A DNA stretch of 7,874 nt from Syntrophomonadaceae bacterium (GTDB taxonomy: Bacteria > Bacillota > Syntrophomonadia > Syntrophomonadales > Syntrophomonadaceae). The notes below the pieces were generated by a model that saw only the letters and a program-made list of their open reading frames with translations, did no database searches and had not been told where the DNA came from. The stretch spans positions 1 through 7,874 of the forward strand of contig JAAYJY010000024.1 of assembly GCA_012522705.1 (NCBI GenBank). Reading direction: 5' to 3'. Positions within the stretch are counted from its first letter, which is position 1. Every line of letters starts with the position of its first letter. Shown in pieces: positions 1-6,719 of this stretch. The translations under genes and the position numbers were made by a program.

Positions 1-247
1 CGCATTGCTGAGTTATGAATTGCCGGAAGGTGAGTTTGTTCCTTACAAAGGGCGTTTCTATTGTTGGATCAACATTTCTCCTGACGGAATGATTGCTCTG
101 CCTGTTCAGACAGCGGCTTTTTTGCAATTAACCACAGGGACGGAACTTTTATCGATCCGAAGCAGCAATATTGCTTTCACGATGGGTGCAAAAGGGCCAT
201 TGCTTGAGAGCGCGAGAAATTATCAGGGTATAATCGACGTATTTTAG
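1..247 (+). CDS. AbrB/SpoVT-like domain protein, C-terminal part (5' end outside window)
   Basis: The frame is open from the left edge (codon GCA at 2-4) and ends at TAG 245-247. The TTG at 5 is unlikely to be the true start because no ribosome site precedes it and the frame continues upstream. About 45 residues resemble the swapped-hairpin AbrB fold: a strand ending in SPDGMIALPV, a helix TAAFLQLTTGTELLSIR, then SSNIAFTMGAKGPLLESA and a short tail ending IDVF. I recall the pattern 'GD-LL-VRGS-AF-GPL-EA' from SpoVT/AbrB-like proteins of Clostridia. Such proteins usually bind DNA as dimers and act as transition-state regulators or antitoxin-like repressors. The target and partner are unknown because the start and upstream neighbour are missing. 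The family call is by eye and moderately secure. Confidence 0.6.
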   Translation, partial: ALLSYELPEGEFVPYKGRFYCWINISPDGMIALPVQTAAFLQLTTGTELLSIRSSNIAFTMGAKGPLLESARNYQGIIDVF

Positions 248-462
248 ACCGATAAATTCCCCTTTATCATGGAGATTAGGAAAATCCGATAAGTTAAAAG
301 GTGAGGCGAAAGATAAAAATGGCCGCCTTGATCACTATTGATTATCTCTGGTTTAGGCTTCCCCAGAGCCCGCTTCAAACAGTCCAGAATAAATGATATG
401 TCCTGGGTGCTGGGTAGCTCGTAAAACATAAGAGCATAGCCAGAGGATTTAGTTATGTGCAT
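248..462 (-). pseudogene. IS3-family transposase (OrfB, DDE integrase core) remnant
   Basis: Read on the minus strand from 462, about 70 codons match the middle of an IS3-family OrfB integrase core. SSGYALMFYELPSTQD corresponds to the usual 'SRyvlsWeLSnTlD' segment. Then come a helix with LDCLKRALGKPKPEI and the INSDQG box, which carries the second Asp of the DDE triad. The remainder is HFYLSPHLL and ISM followed by a degraded 'dGKGr' block. The frame then hits a stop at the left end, beside the AbrB stop codon. The first Asp region and the downstream DN/ERLW and final Glu blocks are missing, so this is an inactive fossil. No terminal inverted repeats or target duplication could be identified. 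It marks past insertion-sequence activity. Confidence 0.7.
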
Positions 463-685
463 CTAAAAAGCTTATAATCTACAGAAAAGGCATCGGAAGT
501 CTTGAATTATGTTTTTTTACGCCTTTGGATTAAGCCCATGCCAACAGTCTGAAGCTGGTAGCTGGTGCAAAAAACATCTTGGAAATCTTATGACCTGTTT
601 GGAAGTGGCAGCATAGCTGTTGACCCTTGGTTGTTATTAGAGAATGAATATAAATTGTTTATTTCTTGTTTTAAAGGAGATTATT
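463..685. other. Non-coding gap, nothing recognised
   Basis: This stretch between the IS3 remnant and the small membrane gene holds no reading frame I can match on either strand. It may include decayed IS or gene sequence. A TTGACC at 620-625 resembles a -35 box, but the nearest good -10 (TATAAA, 649-654) is 23 bases away, so no promoter is called. Confidence 0.4.
673..680 (+). promoter_or_regulatory. Ribosome binding site deciding the start at 686
   Basis: AAAGGAGA lies five bases before the ATG at 686. The upstream ATG in the same frame (644) has no such site, so the shorter protein is preferred. Confidence 0.7.
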
Positions 686-916
686 ATGAAAGCATCTAAA
701 TACCTCCAAGTTGCATTTTTACTTGTGGGAGTACTGACCGTTTTAGAGTTTGTCTTTATTAGAGGAATGTTCACGTGGTTAATTGCCGTTGCTGCCATTA
801 CGGTTGTTGGAGTCTTGAATGTTATTATAAGCATAAAGAATAAGGAGGCGCTACAGGCCTCGCTTTATATCCTATCAACAATTGCCCTTTGCATGGGATA
901 TTTCGTACTCGCATAA
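686..916 (+). CDS. Small hydrophobic membrane protein, 76 aa, unknown function
   Basis: I do not recognise the family. The protein starts MKASKYLQVAFLL and has three hydrophobic spans, at about residues 7-25, 28-50 and 57-75. A short loop with EFVFIRG separates spans 1 and 2, and a basic/polar stretch (IKNKEAL) separates spans 2 and 3. A lysine-bearing N-terminus without a cleavage motif suggests an integral inner-membrane protein rather than a secreted one. The gene stands alone between an IS remnant and an SDR remnant, so context gives no role. The good Shine-Dalgarno site and clean hydrophobic pattern argue for a real gene. It could also be one piece of a longer ancestral membrane protein. 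Confidence 0.6.
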   Translation: MKASKYLQVAFLLVGVLTVLEFVFIRGMFTWLIAVAAITVVGVLNVIISIKNKEALQASLYILSTIALCMGYFVLA

Positions 917-998
917 GCAGTACGATAATACAGAACATCATGAGTTTGGACTGCCCCCATTTAATTTCAATTCCCAATTTGAGAATAGAATAGTAACT

Positions 999-1223
999 GA
1001 GGCTTATGAGAATCAGCAAAACCGTTCTTCCGGTTACGCGTTATGCGCAAACAGAGATCGGGGCAAATTGGCACAGTTGCTCATAGAAGTGGCAAATTCC
1101 GCAAATACACCGTTACATTTACCAGTAGGTCAAGATGCTGTGGAAGTGCTGGGTGCCCTTCAGATAAAACTAAAACGAGATACGAATGTGTGGCGTAATA
1201 CAGTGAAAACCACTATTGAATAT
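999..1223 (+). pseudogene. Short-chain dehydrogenase/reductase (SDR), C-terminal remnant
   Basis: In the frame running 882-1289, the stretch NRDRGKLAQLLIEVANSA, then TPLHLPVGQDAVEVLG and a tail with KLKRDTNVWRNTVKTT, matches the end of classical SDRs. There the pattern is 'GDPaKaAqaii-va-s--pPLrLplGsDAv', followed by an amphipathic helix and 'W---s-sT'. Everything that makes an SDR work is absent: the Rossmann GxxxGxG motif, the NAG motif and the catalytic Ser-Tyr-Lys. No start codon or ribosome site fits the segment. The upstream part of the frame overlaps the end of the membrane gene and looks non-coding. The expected 'GDP' has become 'RDR'. I read it as a 5'-truncated pseudogene; the exact left boundary is uncertain. 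Confidence 0.6.
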
Positions 1224-1273
1224 GTATATTCTGATTTGTCTGTGAGTTTAAACCGAGAAGGGGGTAGTGAATC

Positions 1274-2374
1274 ATGCAAATTGCACTGACGAAAAAGTTA
1301 TCGGATACCATAGGATTAAAGATTCCTGCCATTGATGAATCCATCAATCCACTGTTTACATGGACAGCAAACTGGACAAGGGTATGGGAAAATCGAAGAA
1401 CAGAGGACATGATCGTGTTGGTGAACAATGCTACACGCTTCACGGTAGCCATCTACCAGGTTAAACGGAAAGACCTCAAAAATCTGGAAGTGATGATGAA
1501 AACGGCCATTTCCAACACGTTATTGACCATGAATGTTAATCCGGAGATAGTTGAAGAATATTGGCGATTAGCGGGTGAAATTGAGTTGGCCCAAAATCGC
1601 GGCAGACAAACAGCAGCCTGGGTGACAAAGGCGGGACTGGAATGCGCCTTTCATGTTGGGCGAGAATATAATGGCATTGCGAAAATGTACTGTGACACAG
1701 TCGGCATTCCTGCCAATTACCGATATGTCCATGTTTCCACGCACAAAGATGAGGAGTTGGTTCCTTACCGGGCAATGGTTGATGCTCTGACTGAGCTTAC
1801 AGGCATGCCAGCTTATAAATATCGTGCCTTTGAATTGCTGATTTCACTTGATTTGGAAAGCTACAAGGCAGTGCGGAGGGTTATTGTACCTGCCGACTTG
1901 GAATTTGCACGGTTACACAAAGTGTTGCAATCCGTGTTTGGCTGGAAAGATTACCACCTATATGACTTCACCATCTTTGACGGCAACAGGCGTTTACCGG
2001 TTATCCGAATGGTTTCCTTTGAGGATGACCTGGAGTACGATGAGCATGCTATTCTAATGAAAGGGCATACATTAGCGGAGTTTTTGCCTGAGCACAAGCA
2101 TATGCTCTATACATATGATCTGGGCGATAACTGGGAACATGAAATCGAGCTGGTGCAAGTGATTGAGGATTATGACAAGGAATCACCCTATTTACTGGAA
2201 GCAATTGGTCAAACACCACCTGAGGATGTGGGCGGAGTAGGGGGATATGTGAGTTTCCGCGCAATCATGCTGGATCCAAATAATCCGGAATATAAGGAAA
2301 TGAAGGAATGGGCAAGGTATTGGACACCAGAGCTTAGTGACTGGGAAAAACGGTCAAGGGTTATTCATCTCTAA
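1274..2374 (+). CDS. Fusion protein: DUF6933 domain + plasmid pRiA4b ORF-3-like domain, 366 aa
   Basis: Two uncharacterised domains are joined. Residues 1 to about 165 follow the DUF6933 pattern: MQIALTKKLSD, an Asn-Pro-Leu-Phe-x-Trp segment near 25-30, VLVNNATRFTVAIY (48-61), a helix with KDLKNLE, and GEIELAQNRGR (101-111). Residues about 183-360 are a pRiA4b ORF-3-like domain (the IS1096 TnpR-like family). Its hallmarks are RRVIVPADLEFARLH (201-215), FGWKDYHLYDFTI (222-234), YDLGDNWEHEI (281-291), PPEDVGG (315-321; the family usually has EDCGG) and a C-terminal MKEWARYW. Neither domain has a proven biochemical activity. No signal peptide or membrane span is seen, so it is probably cytoplasmic. 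The ATG at 1274 follows the purine-rich AGAAGGGGG at about 1256-1264. The frame is intact and lies 27 bases before the GNAT gene, so the two may once have been co-transcribed. Confidence 0.8.
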   Translation: MQIALTKKLSDTIGLKIPAIDESINPLFTWTANWTRVWENRRTEDMIVLVNNATRFTVAIYQVKRKDLKNLEVMMKTAISNTLLTMNVNPEIVEEYWRLAGEIELAQNRGRQTAAWVTKAGLECAFHVGREYNGIAKMYCDTVGIPANYRYVHVSTHKDEELVPYRAMVDALTELTGMPAYKYRAFELLISLDLESYKAVRRVIVPADLEFARLHKVLQSVFGWKDYHLYDFTIFDGNRRLPVIRMVSFEDDLEYDEHAILMKGHTLAEFLPEHKHMLYTYDLGDNWEHEIELVQVIEDYDKESPYLLEAIGQTPPEDVGGVGGYVSFRAIMLDPNNPEYKEMKEWARYWTPELSDWEKRSRVIHL

Positions 2375-2387
2375 AATTGTAATTATC

Positions 2388-2397
2388 GGAGGGGGGG
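2388..2397 (+). promoter_or_regulatory. Strong ribosome binding site of the GNAT gene
   Basis: GGAGG extended by a run of G lies four bases before the ATG at 2402. A strong, intact initiation signal suggests the nonsense mutation downstream is recent. Confidence 0.7.
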
Positions 2398-2401
2398 TAA
2401 A

Positions 2402-3046
2402 ATGAACAAAACGATCAAGATTCGGAATGAAGAAGAAAAAGATTATGAGAGAGTAGAAAAAATCACAAGAATGGCTCTTTGGAATTTATATATTCCGGGT
2501 TGCGTTGAACACTATTTGGTTCATGTTATGCGGCCCCACAAGGACTTTCTGCCGGAGTTGGATCTGGTGATTGAGGTGGATGATCAGATCATCGGAAATA
2601 TCATGTATACGAAGACAAAACTGATTGATGGGTCGGGGTAGGAAAAAGACATCCGTACTTTCGGTCCGGTTTGCATTTCGCCAGAATATCAGAGAAAGGG
2701 TTATGGGAAAGCCCTAATGGAGTTTTCCTTTGAACAGGCAGCCGCTCTTGGTTATGAGGTGATTGTGATCTTCGGGAATCCGAACAATTATGTAGGCCGC
2801 GGATTTAAGAGCTGCAAAAAGTACAATGTCTGCCTTGAGAATGGGACATATCCGGCGGCTATGATGGTAAAAGAACTCAAACCTGATGTCTTGGACGGAA
2901 GGGAATGGGTTTATCATCAGAGTCCTGTCTTTGAGATAGATGAACAAGAAGCTGAGCGCTTTGACGAGGGCTTGGAAAGCTGGGAGAAAAAATACCAGCC
3001 AAGTCAGGAAGAATTCTATATTCACAGCCAGTCTATTATTCAGTGA
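2402..3046 (+). pseudogene. GNAT family N-acetyltransferase interrupted by an in-frame TAG (2639-2641)
   Basis: The 214-codon frame is continuous except for one amber codon at position 80; no frameshift is needed. The N-terminal part opens with IKIRNEEEKDYERVEKITR and reaches strands with LDLVIEVDDQIIGNIMYTK. After the stop, the same frame continues with FGPVCISPEYQRKGYGKAL, which holds the acetyl-CoA pyrophosphate loop Q97-R-K-G-Y-G102. It goes on through GYEVIVIFGNPNNYVGRGF to a C-terminal extension of about 80 residues ending SIIQ. The architecture and length fit a family of about 210-residue GNATs common in Clostridia, whose substrate I do not know. Terminated at codon 79, the product lacks the whole acetyl-CoA site. 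The later ATG at 2717 starts after the binding loop and would also be inactive. Codon 80 would be restored by one base change (for example AAG, CAG or GAG). Amber readthrough or a sequencing error remain alternatives. Confidence 0.8.
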
Positions 3047-3057
3047 GCTGGCTTTAG

Positions 3058-3210
3058 TACCTTCCTCAAAAACAACTCGATCATCCACTCGCGGGTAACT
3101 ATGCCGGGCACCAGGAATGTCATATCACGCCAGACTGGCTGTTAATTTATAAATTTGAAAAGGATATCTGGTCCTGAACAAGAACATGAACCCATAGCTA
3201 CTTAATTTTA
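3058..3210 (+). pseudogene. YafQ/RelE-type mRNA interferase toxin remnant
   Basis: Between the GNAT stop and the restriction gene, one frame reads LPQKQLDHPLAGNYAG, then HQECHITPDWLLIYKFEKD (about 3061-3165). This is the conserved core of YafQ-type toxins, 'dHpL-GnykG-RecHI-PDWLLIYk'. After D-I-W-S there is a TGA (3175), then TRT, a second TGA (3187), then THSYLI, which mirrors the family ending 'l-RTGtHSdLF'. The residues matching YafQ catalytic positions (His and Asp-Trp of HITPDW, and the His of THS) are still visible. Two stops, loss of the terminal 'DLF' and absence of the first half make it non-functional. No DinJ/RelB-like antitoxin is seen upstream. YafQ toxins cut mRNA on the ribosome; this copy is a fossil of a toxin-antitoxin pair. 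Confidence 0.75.
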
Positions 3211-3213
3211 GTT

Positions 3214-3220
3214 TGGAGGA
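3214..3220 (+). promoter_or_regulatory. Ribosome binding site of the MmeI-like gene
   Basis: TGGAGGA ends nine bases before the ATG at 3230 and supports that start. It lies immediately after the YafQ remnant. Confidence 0.65.
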
Positions 3221-3229
3221 TGTAGCGCC

Positions 3230-5932
3230 ATGCAATTGAGTTGGATGGACATAAAAAGCCGTGCACTCCAGTTTTCAAAGAGGTGGAAAGACGCCAAGGA
3301 CGAGAAGTCTGAAGCTCAGAGTTTTTTGAATGATTTCTTTCAAATCTTTGGTGTTGATACCAAGAGGGTAGCCACATTTGAAACCAAAGTCCCTATGGGA
3401 ACCAACAGGAACGGCTATATTGATCTGCTTTGGAAGGGTGTTATCCTGATTGAAATGAAGTCTTTGGGCAAGAGCCTGGAAAAGGCATTTGGTCAGGCCA
3501 AAGATTATGCTTTCAAAATCGAGGATGACGAAGACTTACCCGAATATATCATGGTGTCCGATTTTCAGCGGATAAGGCTTTATAGGCTGACCACCGGTCA
3601 GACCTGGAACATCAATACCAAGCAGCTGCATAAACATGTAAAATTGTTTGCTGGCTTGGCTGGATACAAGGTTGCCGCGGACAAACCCAACGACAAAGAA
3701 GTTGATATTAAAGCAGCGGAAAAGATGGCCAAGCTGCATGATATTTTGAAAGCCCACGGATATGAAGGGCATCAACTGGAAGTCTATTTGGTCAGGCTGC
3801 TTTTTTGTATGTTTGCTGATGATACCGGCATTTTTGAAAAGAACATCTTCTATGACTACATATCCGGCTCCAAGGAAGATGGTTCGGACCTGTCTGCTCG
3901 CATCGCCAGGCTTTTTGAGGTTTTGGATACACCACCGGCAGTTCGAGCCAAACAGACCATGCTTTCCGATGAACTGAAGCGATTTGCCTATATCAATGGG
4001 AAACTGTTCGGTGAAAGACTATCCTTTGCTGACTTCGATCCCAAAACCCGTAAGATTTTGCTGGAATGCTGCTCCTTGGACTGGGGGTATATATCACCGG
4101 CTATATTTGGAGCCATGTTTCAAGGCGTAATGAACCCTCAAGAACGCCGGGAGTTGGGCGCCCATTATACCAGTGAAGAAAACATATTGAAGGTTATCAA
4201 ACCGTTGTTTCTTGATGCACTGTGGGAAGAATTCGAACACATTAAAGGCAATAGTAAGCAGCTGCAAAAATTCCACGACAAGCTAAGCAAATTGAAATTT
4301 CTTGATCCTGCCTGCGGGTGTGGCAATTTCTTGATCATCACTTATCGGGAATTACGCCTTTTAGAACTGGAAGTCCTGAAGATGCTGATTGATAATACTG
4401 GTCAACTGGTGATGGATATTTCACCTTATTGCTTGGTGAACGTTGACCAGTTTTACGGCATCGAAATTGAAGAATTCCCCAGCCAGATTGCTCAAACTGG
4501 TATGTGGTTGATGGATCATCAAATGAATACGCTCGTTGCGGAGCACTTTGGGCTATATTATGCCCGGCTGCCCCTGCACAATGCTGCAACTATTATTCAT
4601 GGCAATGCCTTGACATTGGATTGGAATGATGTGATCCCGAAGGTTGAACTGAGTTATATTCTTGGCAATCCACCGTTCAGTGGCGCCAGGATTATGGATC
4701 AAAAACAAAAGAATGAAATTGTGGCCGTGTTCGATTCTATCAAGGGGGTTGGCAACCTGGATTATGTGTGTGCTTGGTACGGCAAAGCAGCTGAATATAT
4801 ACAAGACACTAAAATTAGGGTTGCTTTTGTATCCACCAATTCAATTTCGCAGGGTGAACAAGCAACTATTCTATGGAAACACATGATTGAAAATCAGGGG
4901 ATTGTTATTAACTTTGCATACCGCACGTTTAAGTGGAGTAACGAAGGGAAAGGCAAGGCAGCTGTAAATTGTGTGATTGTCGGTTTTTCTCTCGTGGATG
5001 ATGCACCAAAGATAATCTTCGACAATGAGGCAGTCAGGTTTGCAACTCAAATCAATCAGTATTTGGTGGATGCACCTGTTGTCTATGTAGAGACCCGCAC
5101 TACACCCATCTGTAAGAATGTGCCTGCAATTGGAATTGGCAACAAACCAATTGATGGGGGAAACTACCTGTTTACTGAACAGGAGAAAGAAGACTTTATT
5201 AGACTGGAGGCACAAGCCGGCAAATGGTTCAAAATATGGATAGGGGCAGACGAATTTATAAACGGCTATAGAAGATATTGTCTATGGTTAGGAGACTGTC
5301 CGCCAAATGAACTCAAGGCCATGCCCCTAGCCCTTCAGCGAGTAGAAGCGGTACGCCAGTTTAGACTAGCCAGCAAAAGCCTTCAGACAAGAAAACTGGC
5401 AGATACACCGCGTAAATTTCATGTGCAAAATACACCACCAAATAACTATATTATGATTCCAAGACATTCGTCAGAGAATAGGAGGTATGTCCCAATAGGT
5501 TTCCTTGATAGAAACATATTTGCGGGCGATTCTACTTTAATTGTAGAGGATGCCACGTTTTATCATTTTGGCATCCTTACATCAAACGTTCATATGGCTT
5601 GGGCGCGAACTGTTGCTGGAAGACTTGAAATGAGATACAGGTATTCCAAGAACGTGGTATATAACAATTTCCCGTGGCCTGACCCAAACTCCAAACAAAG
5701 GGAAGATATTGAGAAAGCAGCGCAGGCGGTATTGGATGCCAGGGCACTGTACCCCGATAGTTCACTAGCTGATCTGTATGATCCGCTCACAATGCCCCCT
5801 GAATTACTCAAGGCGCATAATAACCTTGATAGGGTTGTCCTTTCAGCTTATGAATTAAAGGGTTCAACAACTGCAGCTGAAATAGTAGCCCACCTGTTTC
5901 AGATGTATCAACGATTAGTAGCCAATCAATGA
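3230..5932 (+). CDS. MmeI-like type IIL/IIG restriction-modification enzyme (fused nuclease, adenine methyltransferase and target recognition), 900 aa
   Basis: One polypeptide carries all the activities, as in MmeI (about 919 aa). Residues 1 to about 150 form a PD-(D/E)xK nuclease: D65 in NGYIDLLWKG, then E75-M-K77 in VILIEMKS, with the same D-x9-E-x-K spacing as MmeI. A helical linker spans about 160-300. The N6-adenine methyltransferase follows, with LGAHYT (309-314, motif X), LDPACGCGNFLI (358-369, SAM-binding motif I), GIEIEEFP (410-417) and the catalytic NPPF (480-483, motif IV). The target recognition domain lies about 615-815 and ends at GRLEMRYRYSKNVVYNNFPW (797-816). A helical C-terminal domain with LYDPLTMPPELLKAHNNLD closes the protein. 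All motifs are intact. Such enzymes methylate one strand of an asymmetric site and cut about 20 bases away, defending against phage and foreign DNA. No separate methylase or specificity gene is needed or present. Neighbouring genes are unrelated or decayed, so it is probably its own transcription unit. Confidence 0.9.
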   Translation: MQLSWMDIKSRALQFSKRWKDAKDEKSEAQSFLNDFFQIFGVDTKRVATFETKVPMGTNRNGYIDLLWKGVILIEMKSLGKSLEKAFGQAKDYAFKIEDDEDLPEYIMVSDFQRIRLYRLTTGQTWNINTKQLHKHVKLFAGLAGYKVAADKPNDKEVDIKAAEKMAKLHDILKAHGYEGHQLEVYLVRLLFCMFADDTGIFEKNIFYDYISGSKEDGSDLSARIARLFEVLDTPPAVRAKQTMLSDELKRFAYINGKLFGERLSFADFDPKTRKILLECCSLDWGYISPAIFGAMFQGVMNPQERRELGAHYTSEENILKVIKPLFLDALWEEFEHIKGNSKQLQKFHDKLSKLKFLDPACGCGNFLIITYRELRLLELEVLKMLIDNTGQLVMDISPYCLVNVDQFYGIEIEEFPSQIAQTGMWLMDHQMNTLVAEHFGLYYARLPLHNAATIIHGNALTLDWNDVIPKVELSYILGNPPFSGARIMDQKQKNEIVAVFDSIKGVGNLDYVCAWYGKAAEYIQDTKIRVAFVSTNSISQGEQATILWKHMIENQGIVINFAYRTFKWSNEGKGKAAVNCVIVGFSLVDDAPKIIFDNEAVRFATQINQYLVDAPVVYVETRTTPICKNVPAIGIGNKPIDGGNYLFTEQEKEDFIRLEAQAGKWFKIWIGADEFINGYRRYCLWLGDCPPNELKAMPLALQRVEAVRQFRLASKSLQTRKLADTPRKFHVQNTPPNNYIMIPRHSSENRRYVPIGFLDRNIFAGDSTLIVEDATFYHFGILTSNVHMAWARTVAGRLEMRYRYSKNVVYNNFPWPDPNSKQREDIEKAAQAVLDARALYPDSSLADLYDPLTMPPELLKAHNNLDRVVLSAYELKGSTTAAEIVAHLFQMYQRLVANQ

Positions 5933-6008
5933 TGATAAGGGTTGGATCTGAAAAGGCGTTATTGAGAGATTATATGAGTTAACAGTATTACTTCGAGAGG
6001 AATTTAGC

Positions 6009-6338
6009 ATGGCTACTTTTCAGGATTTTATGAAATTAGATATAAGAGTTGGAGAAATAATTCAAGCGGAGTTTTTTGAAAAAGCAAAAAAGCCTGCCTA
6101 TAAACTTTGGATTGATTTTGGTAATGAAATGGGTGTGAAGAAATCAAGTGCCCAGATTACTGAATGTTATAAAATGGAGGAACTTATAGGTAAGCAAGTT
6201 TTAGGAGTGGTAAACTTTCCACCAAGACAAATTGCCGATTTTATGTCGGAGGTACTAGTGTTAGGAACATATTCCACTCAGGGGGTAGTATTGATTCAGC
6301 CAGAACAACGCGTTGAAAACGGTGACAAATTGGGCTAA
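6009..6338 (+). CDS. csaA: CsaA, tRNA-binding-domain chaperone-like protein
   Basis: The 109-residue protein is a single OB-fold tRNA-binding domain of CsaA length. Diagnostic stretches are KLDIRVGEIIQAE (9-21), KPAYKLWIDFG (28-38), KKSSAQIT (44-51), a segment with IGKQVLGVVNFPPRQIA (60-76) and FMSEVLVLG (78-86). The GVVNFPPRQI and SEVLVLG blocks are typical of CsaA. CsaA is described in Bacillus subtilis as an export-related chaperone that binds SecA and preproteins, and the fold is shared with the tRNA-binding domains of MetRS and PheRS. It acts in the cytoplasm as a dimer. GAGAGG at 5995-6000, eight bases before the ATG, supports the start. The frame is complete. It follows the restriction gene by 76 bases, with no evidence of a functional link. 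Confidence 0.9.
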   Translation: MATFQDFMKLDIRVGEIIQAEFFEKAKKPAYKLWIDFGNEMGVKKSSAQITECYKMEELIGKQVLGVVNFPPRQIADFMSEVLVLGTYSTQGVVLIQPEQRVENGDKLG

Positions 6339-6506
6339 TATGCTATTCGCGGCCCTAATGCCAGGTTGACGTGGCTGACACAAAAAGGAAGAAATGGTCA
6401 ATTCGGAGAGTTGCCGCTGGGCGTGGGTTTTGAGGACAGTCCCGGAAGTTAATACAGTGACTTCCGCTTCACATAAACAAGGCGGCAAAGGAGCGCAGGT
6501 GATTAT
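6339..6506. other. Debris region between csaA and the possible DUF1801 fragment
   Basis: No gene can be supported here. One short frame (6402-6449) reads FGELPLGVGFEDSPGS before a stop and looks protein-like, but it is too short to assign. An inverted repeat lies at 6443-6466. Confidence 0.4.
6443..6466. repeat. Perfect 7-bp inverted repeat with 10-base loop
   Basis: CGGAAGT (6443-6449) pairs with ACTTCCG (6460-6466). There is no T-run after it, so it does not look like an intrinsic terminator. It could be an operator-like palindrome or chance. Confidence 0.35.
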
Positions 6507-6641
6507 GTGCAGCCAAACAGTATTGACGAATACATCGCCACACAAGCCGAAGAGTTGAGCGAGGCGCATCGCGCCTTGCTTTCCACGCTCCACAAGTACG
6601 AGAAGATCGATACGACGAAACTGGGCAAGTCACAGTTCTAG
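6507..6641 (+). pseudogene. Possible DUF1801-like N-terminal fragment, 44 codons
   Basis: From a GTG at 6507 the frame reads QPNSIDEYIATQAEELSE, a helix with AHRALLSTLHK, and stops at TAG 6639-6641. The opening resembles the start of DUF1801 (YdhG-like) proteins, 'tIDEYIa--peev---l--lr--I'. The following blocks, 'PeaeE-isY-MPaF', are absent, so at most a third of a usual 110-130 residue protein remains. AAAGGAG at 6487-6493 lies 13 bases before the GTG, slightly far for a ribosome site. It may be a truncated gene or a chance match. Confidence 0.35.
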
Positions 6642-6719
6642 CTGGTCGACTAAACTGTGCACAGATTGTCGGGTGGATAAAGGCATCCTTGGGTAATATT
6701 GATGGGGAAAGGCAGCGAA

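Noticed and set aside
251..268. Hairpin GATAAA-TTCCCC-TTTATC just after the AbrB-like stop codon
   Set aside because: Only six mostly A-T pairs and no T-run; too weak to call a terminator.
620..654. Possible promoter (TTGACC and TATAAA) before the small membrane gene
   Set aside because: The spacing is 23 bases, too long for a standard sigma-A promoter, and no better -10 sits at 16-18 bases.
882..1289. A 135-codon + frame as a genuine gene
   Set aside because: Its first third overlaps the membrane gene and looks random. Only the later part matches a family, and that lacks all catalytic parts, so it is listed as an SDR remnant.
2714..3088. Long minus-strand frame of 124 codons opposite the GNAT 3' half
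   Set aside because: It mirrors the conserved GNAT coding sequence, has no ribosome site and resembles no family; it is a shadow of the real frame.
4302..4334. Cysteine in place of serine in methyltransferase motif I (CGCGNF)
   Set aside because: At first it looked like a damaged SAM site, but CGCGNF occurs in other MmeI/YeeA-type enzymes as far as I recall, so I do not treat it as a defect.
5950..6008. Upstream in-frame extension of csaA (IERLYELTVLLREEF)
   Set aside because: It looks protein-like, but it contains no start codon with a ribosome site, and the ATG at 6009 gives the standard CsaA N-terminus and length.
6402..6449. Short protein-like frame FGELPLGVGFEDSPGS
   Set aside because: Sixteen residues are too few to tie to a family, though it could be another fossil fragment.
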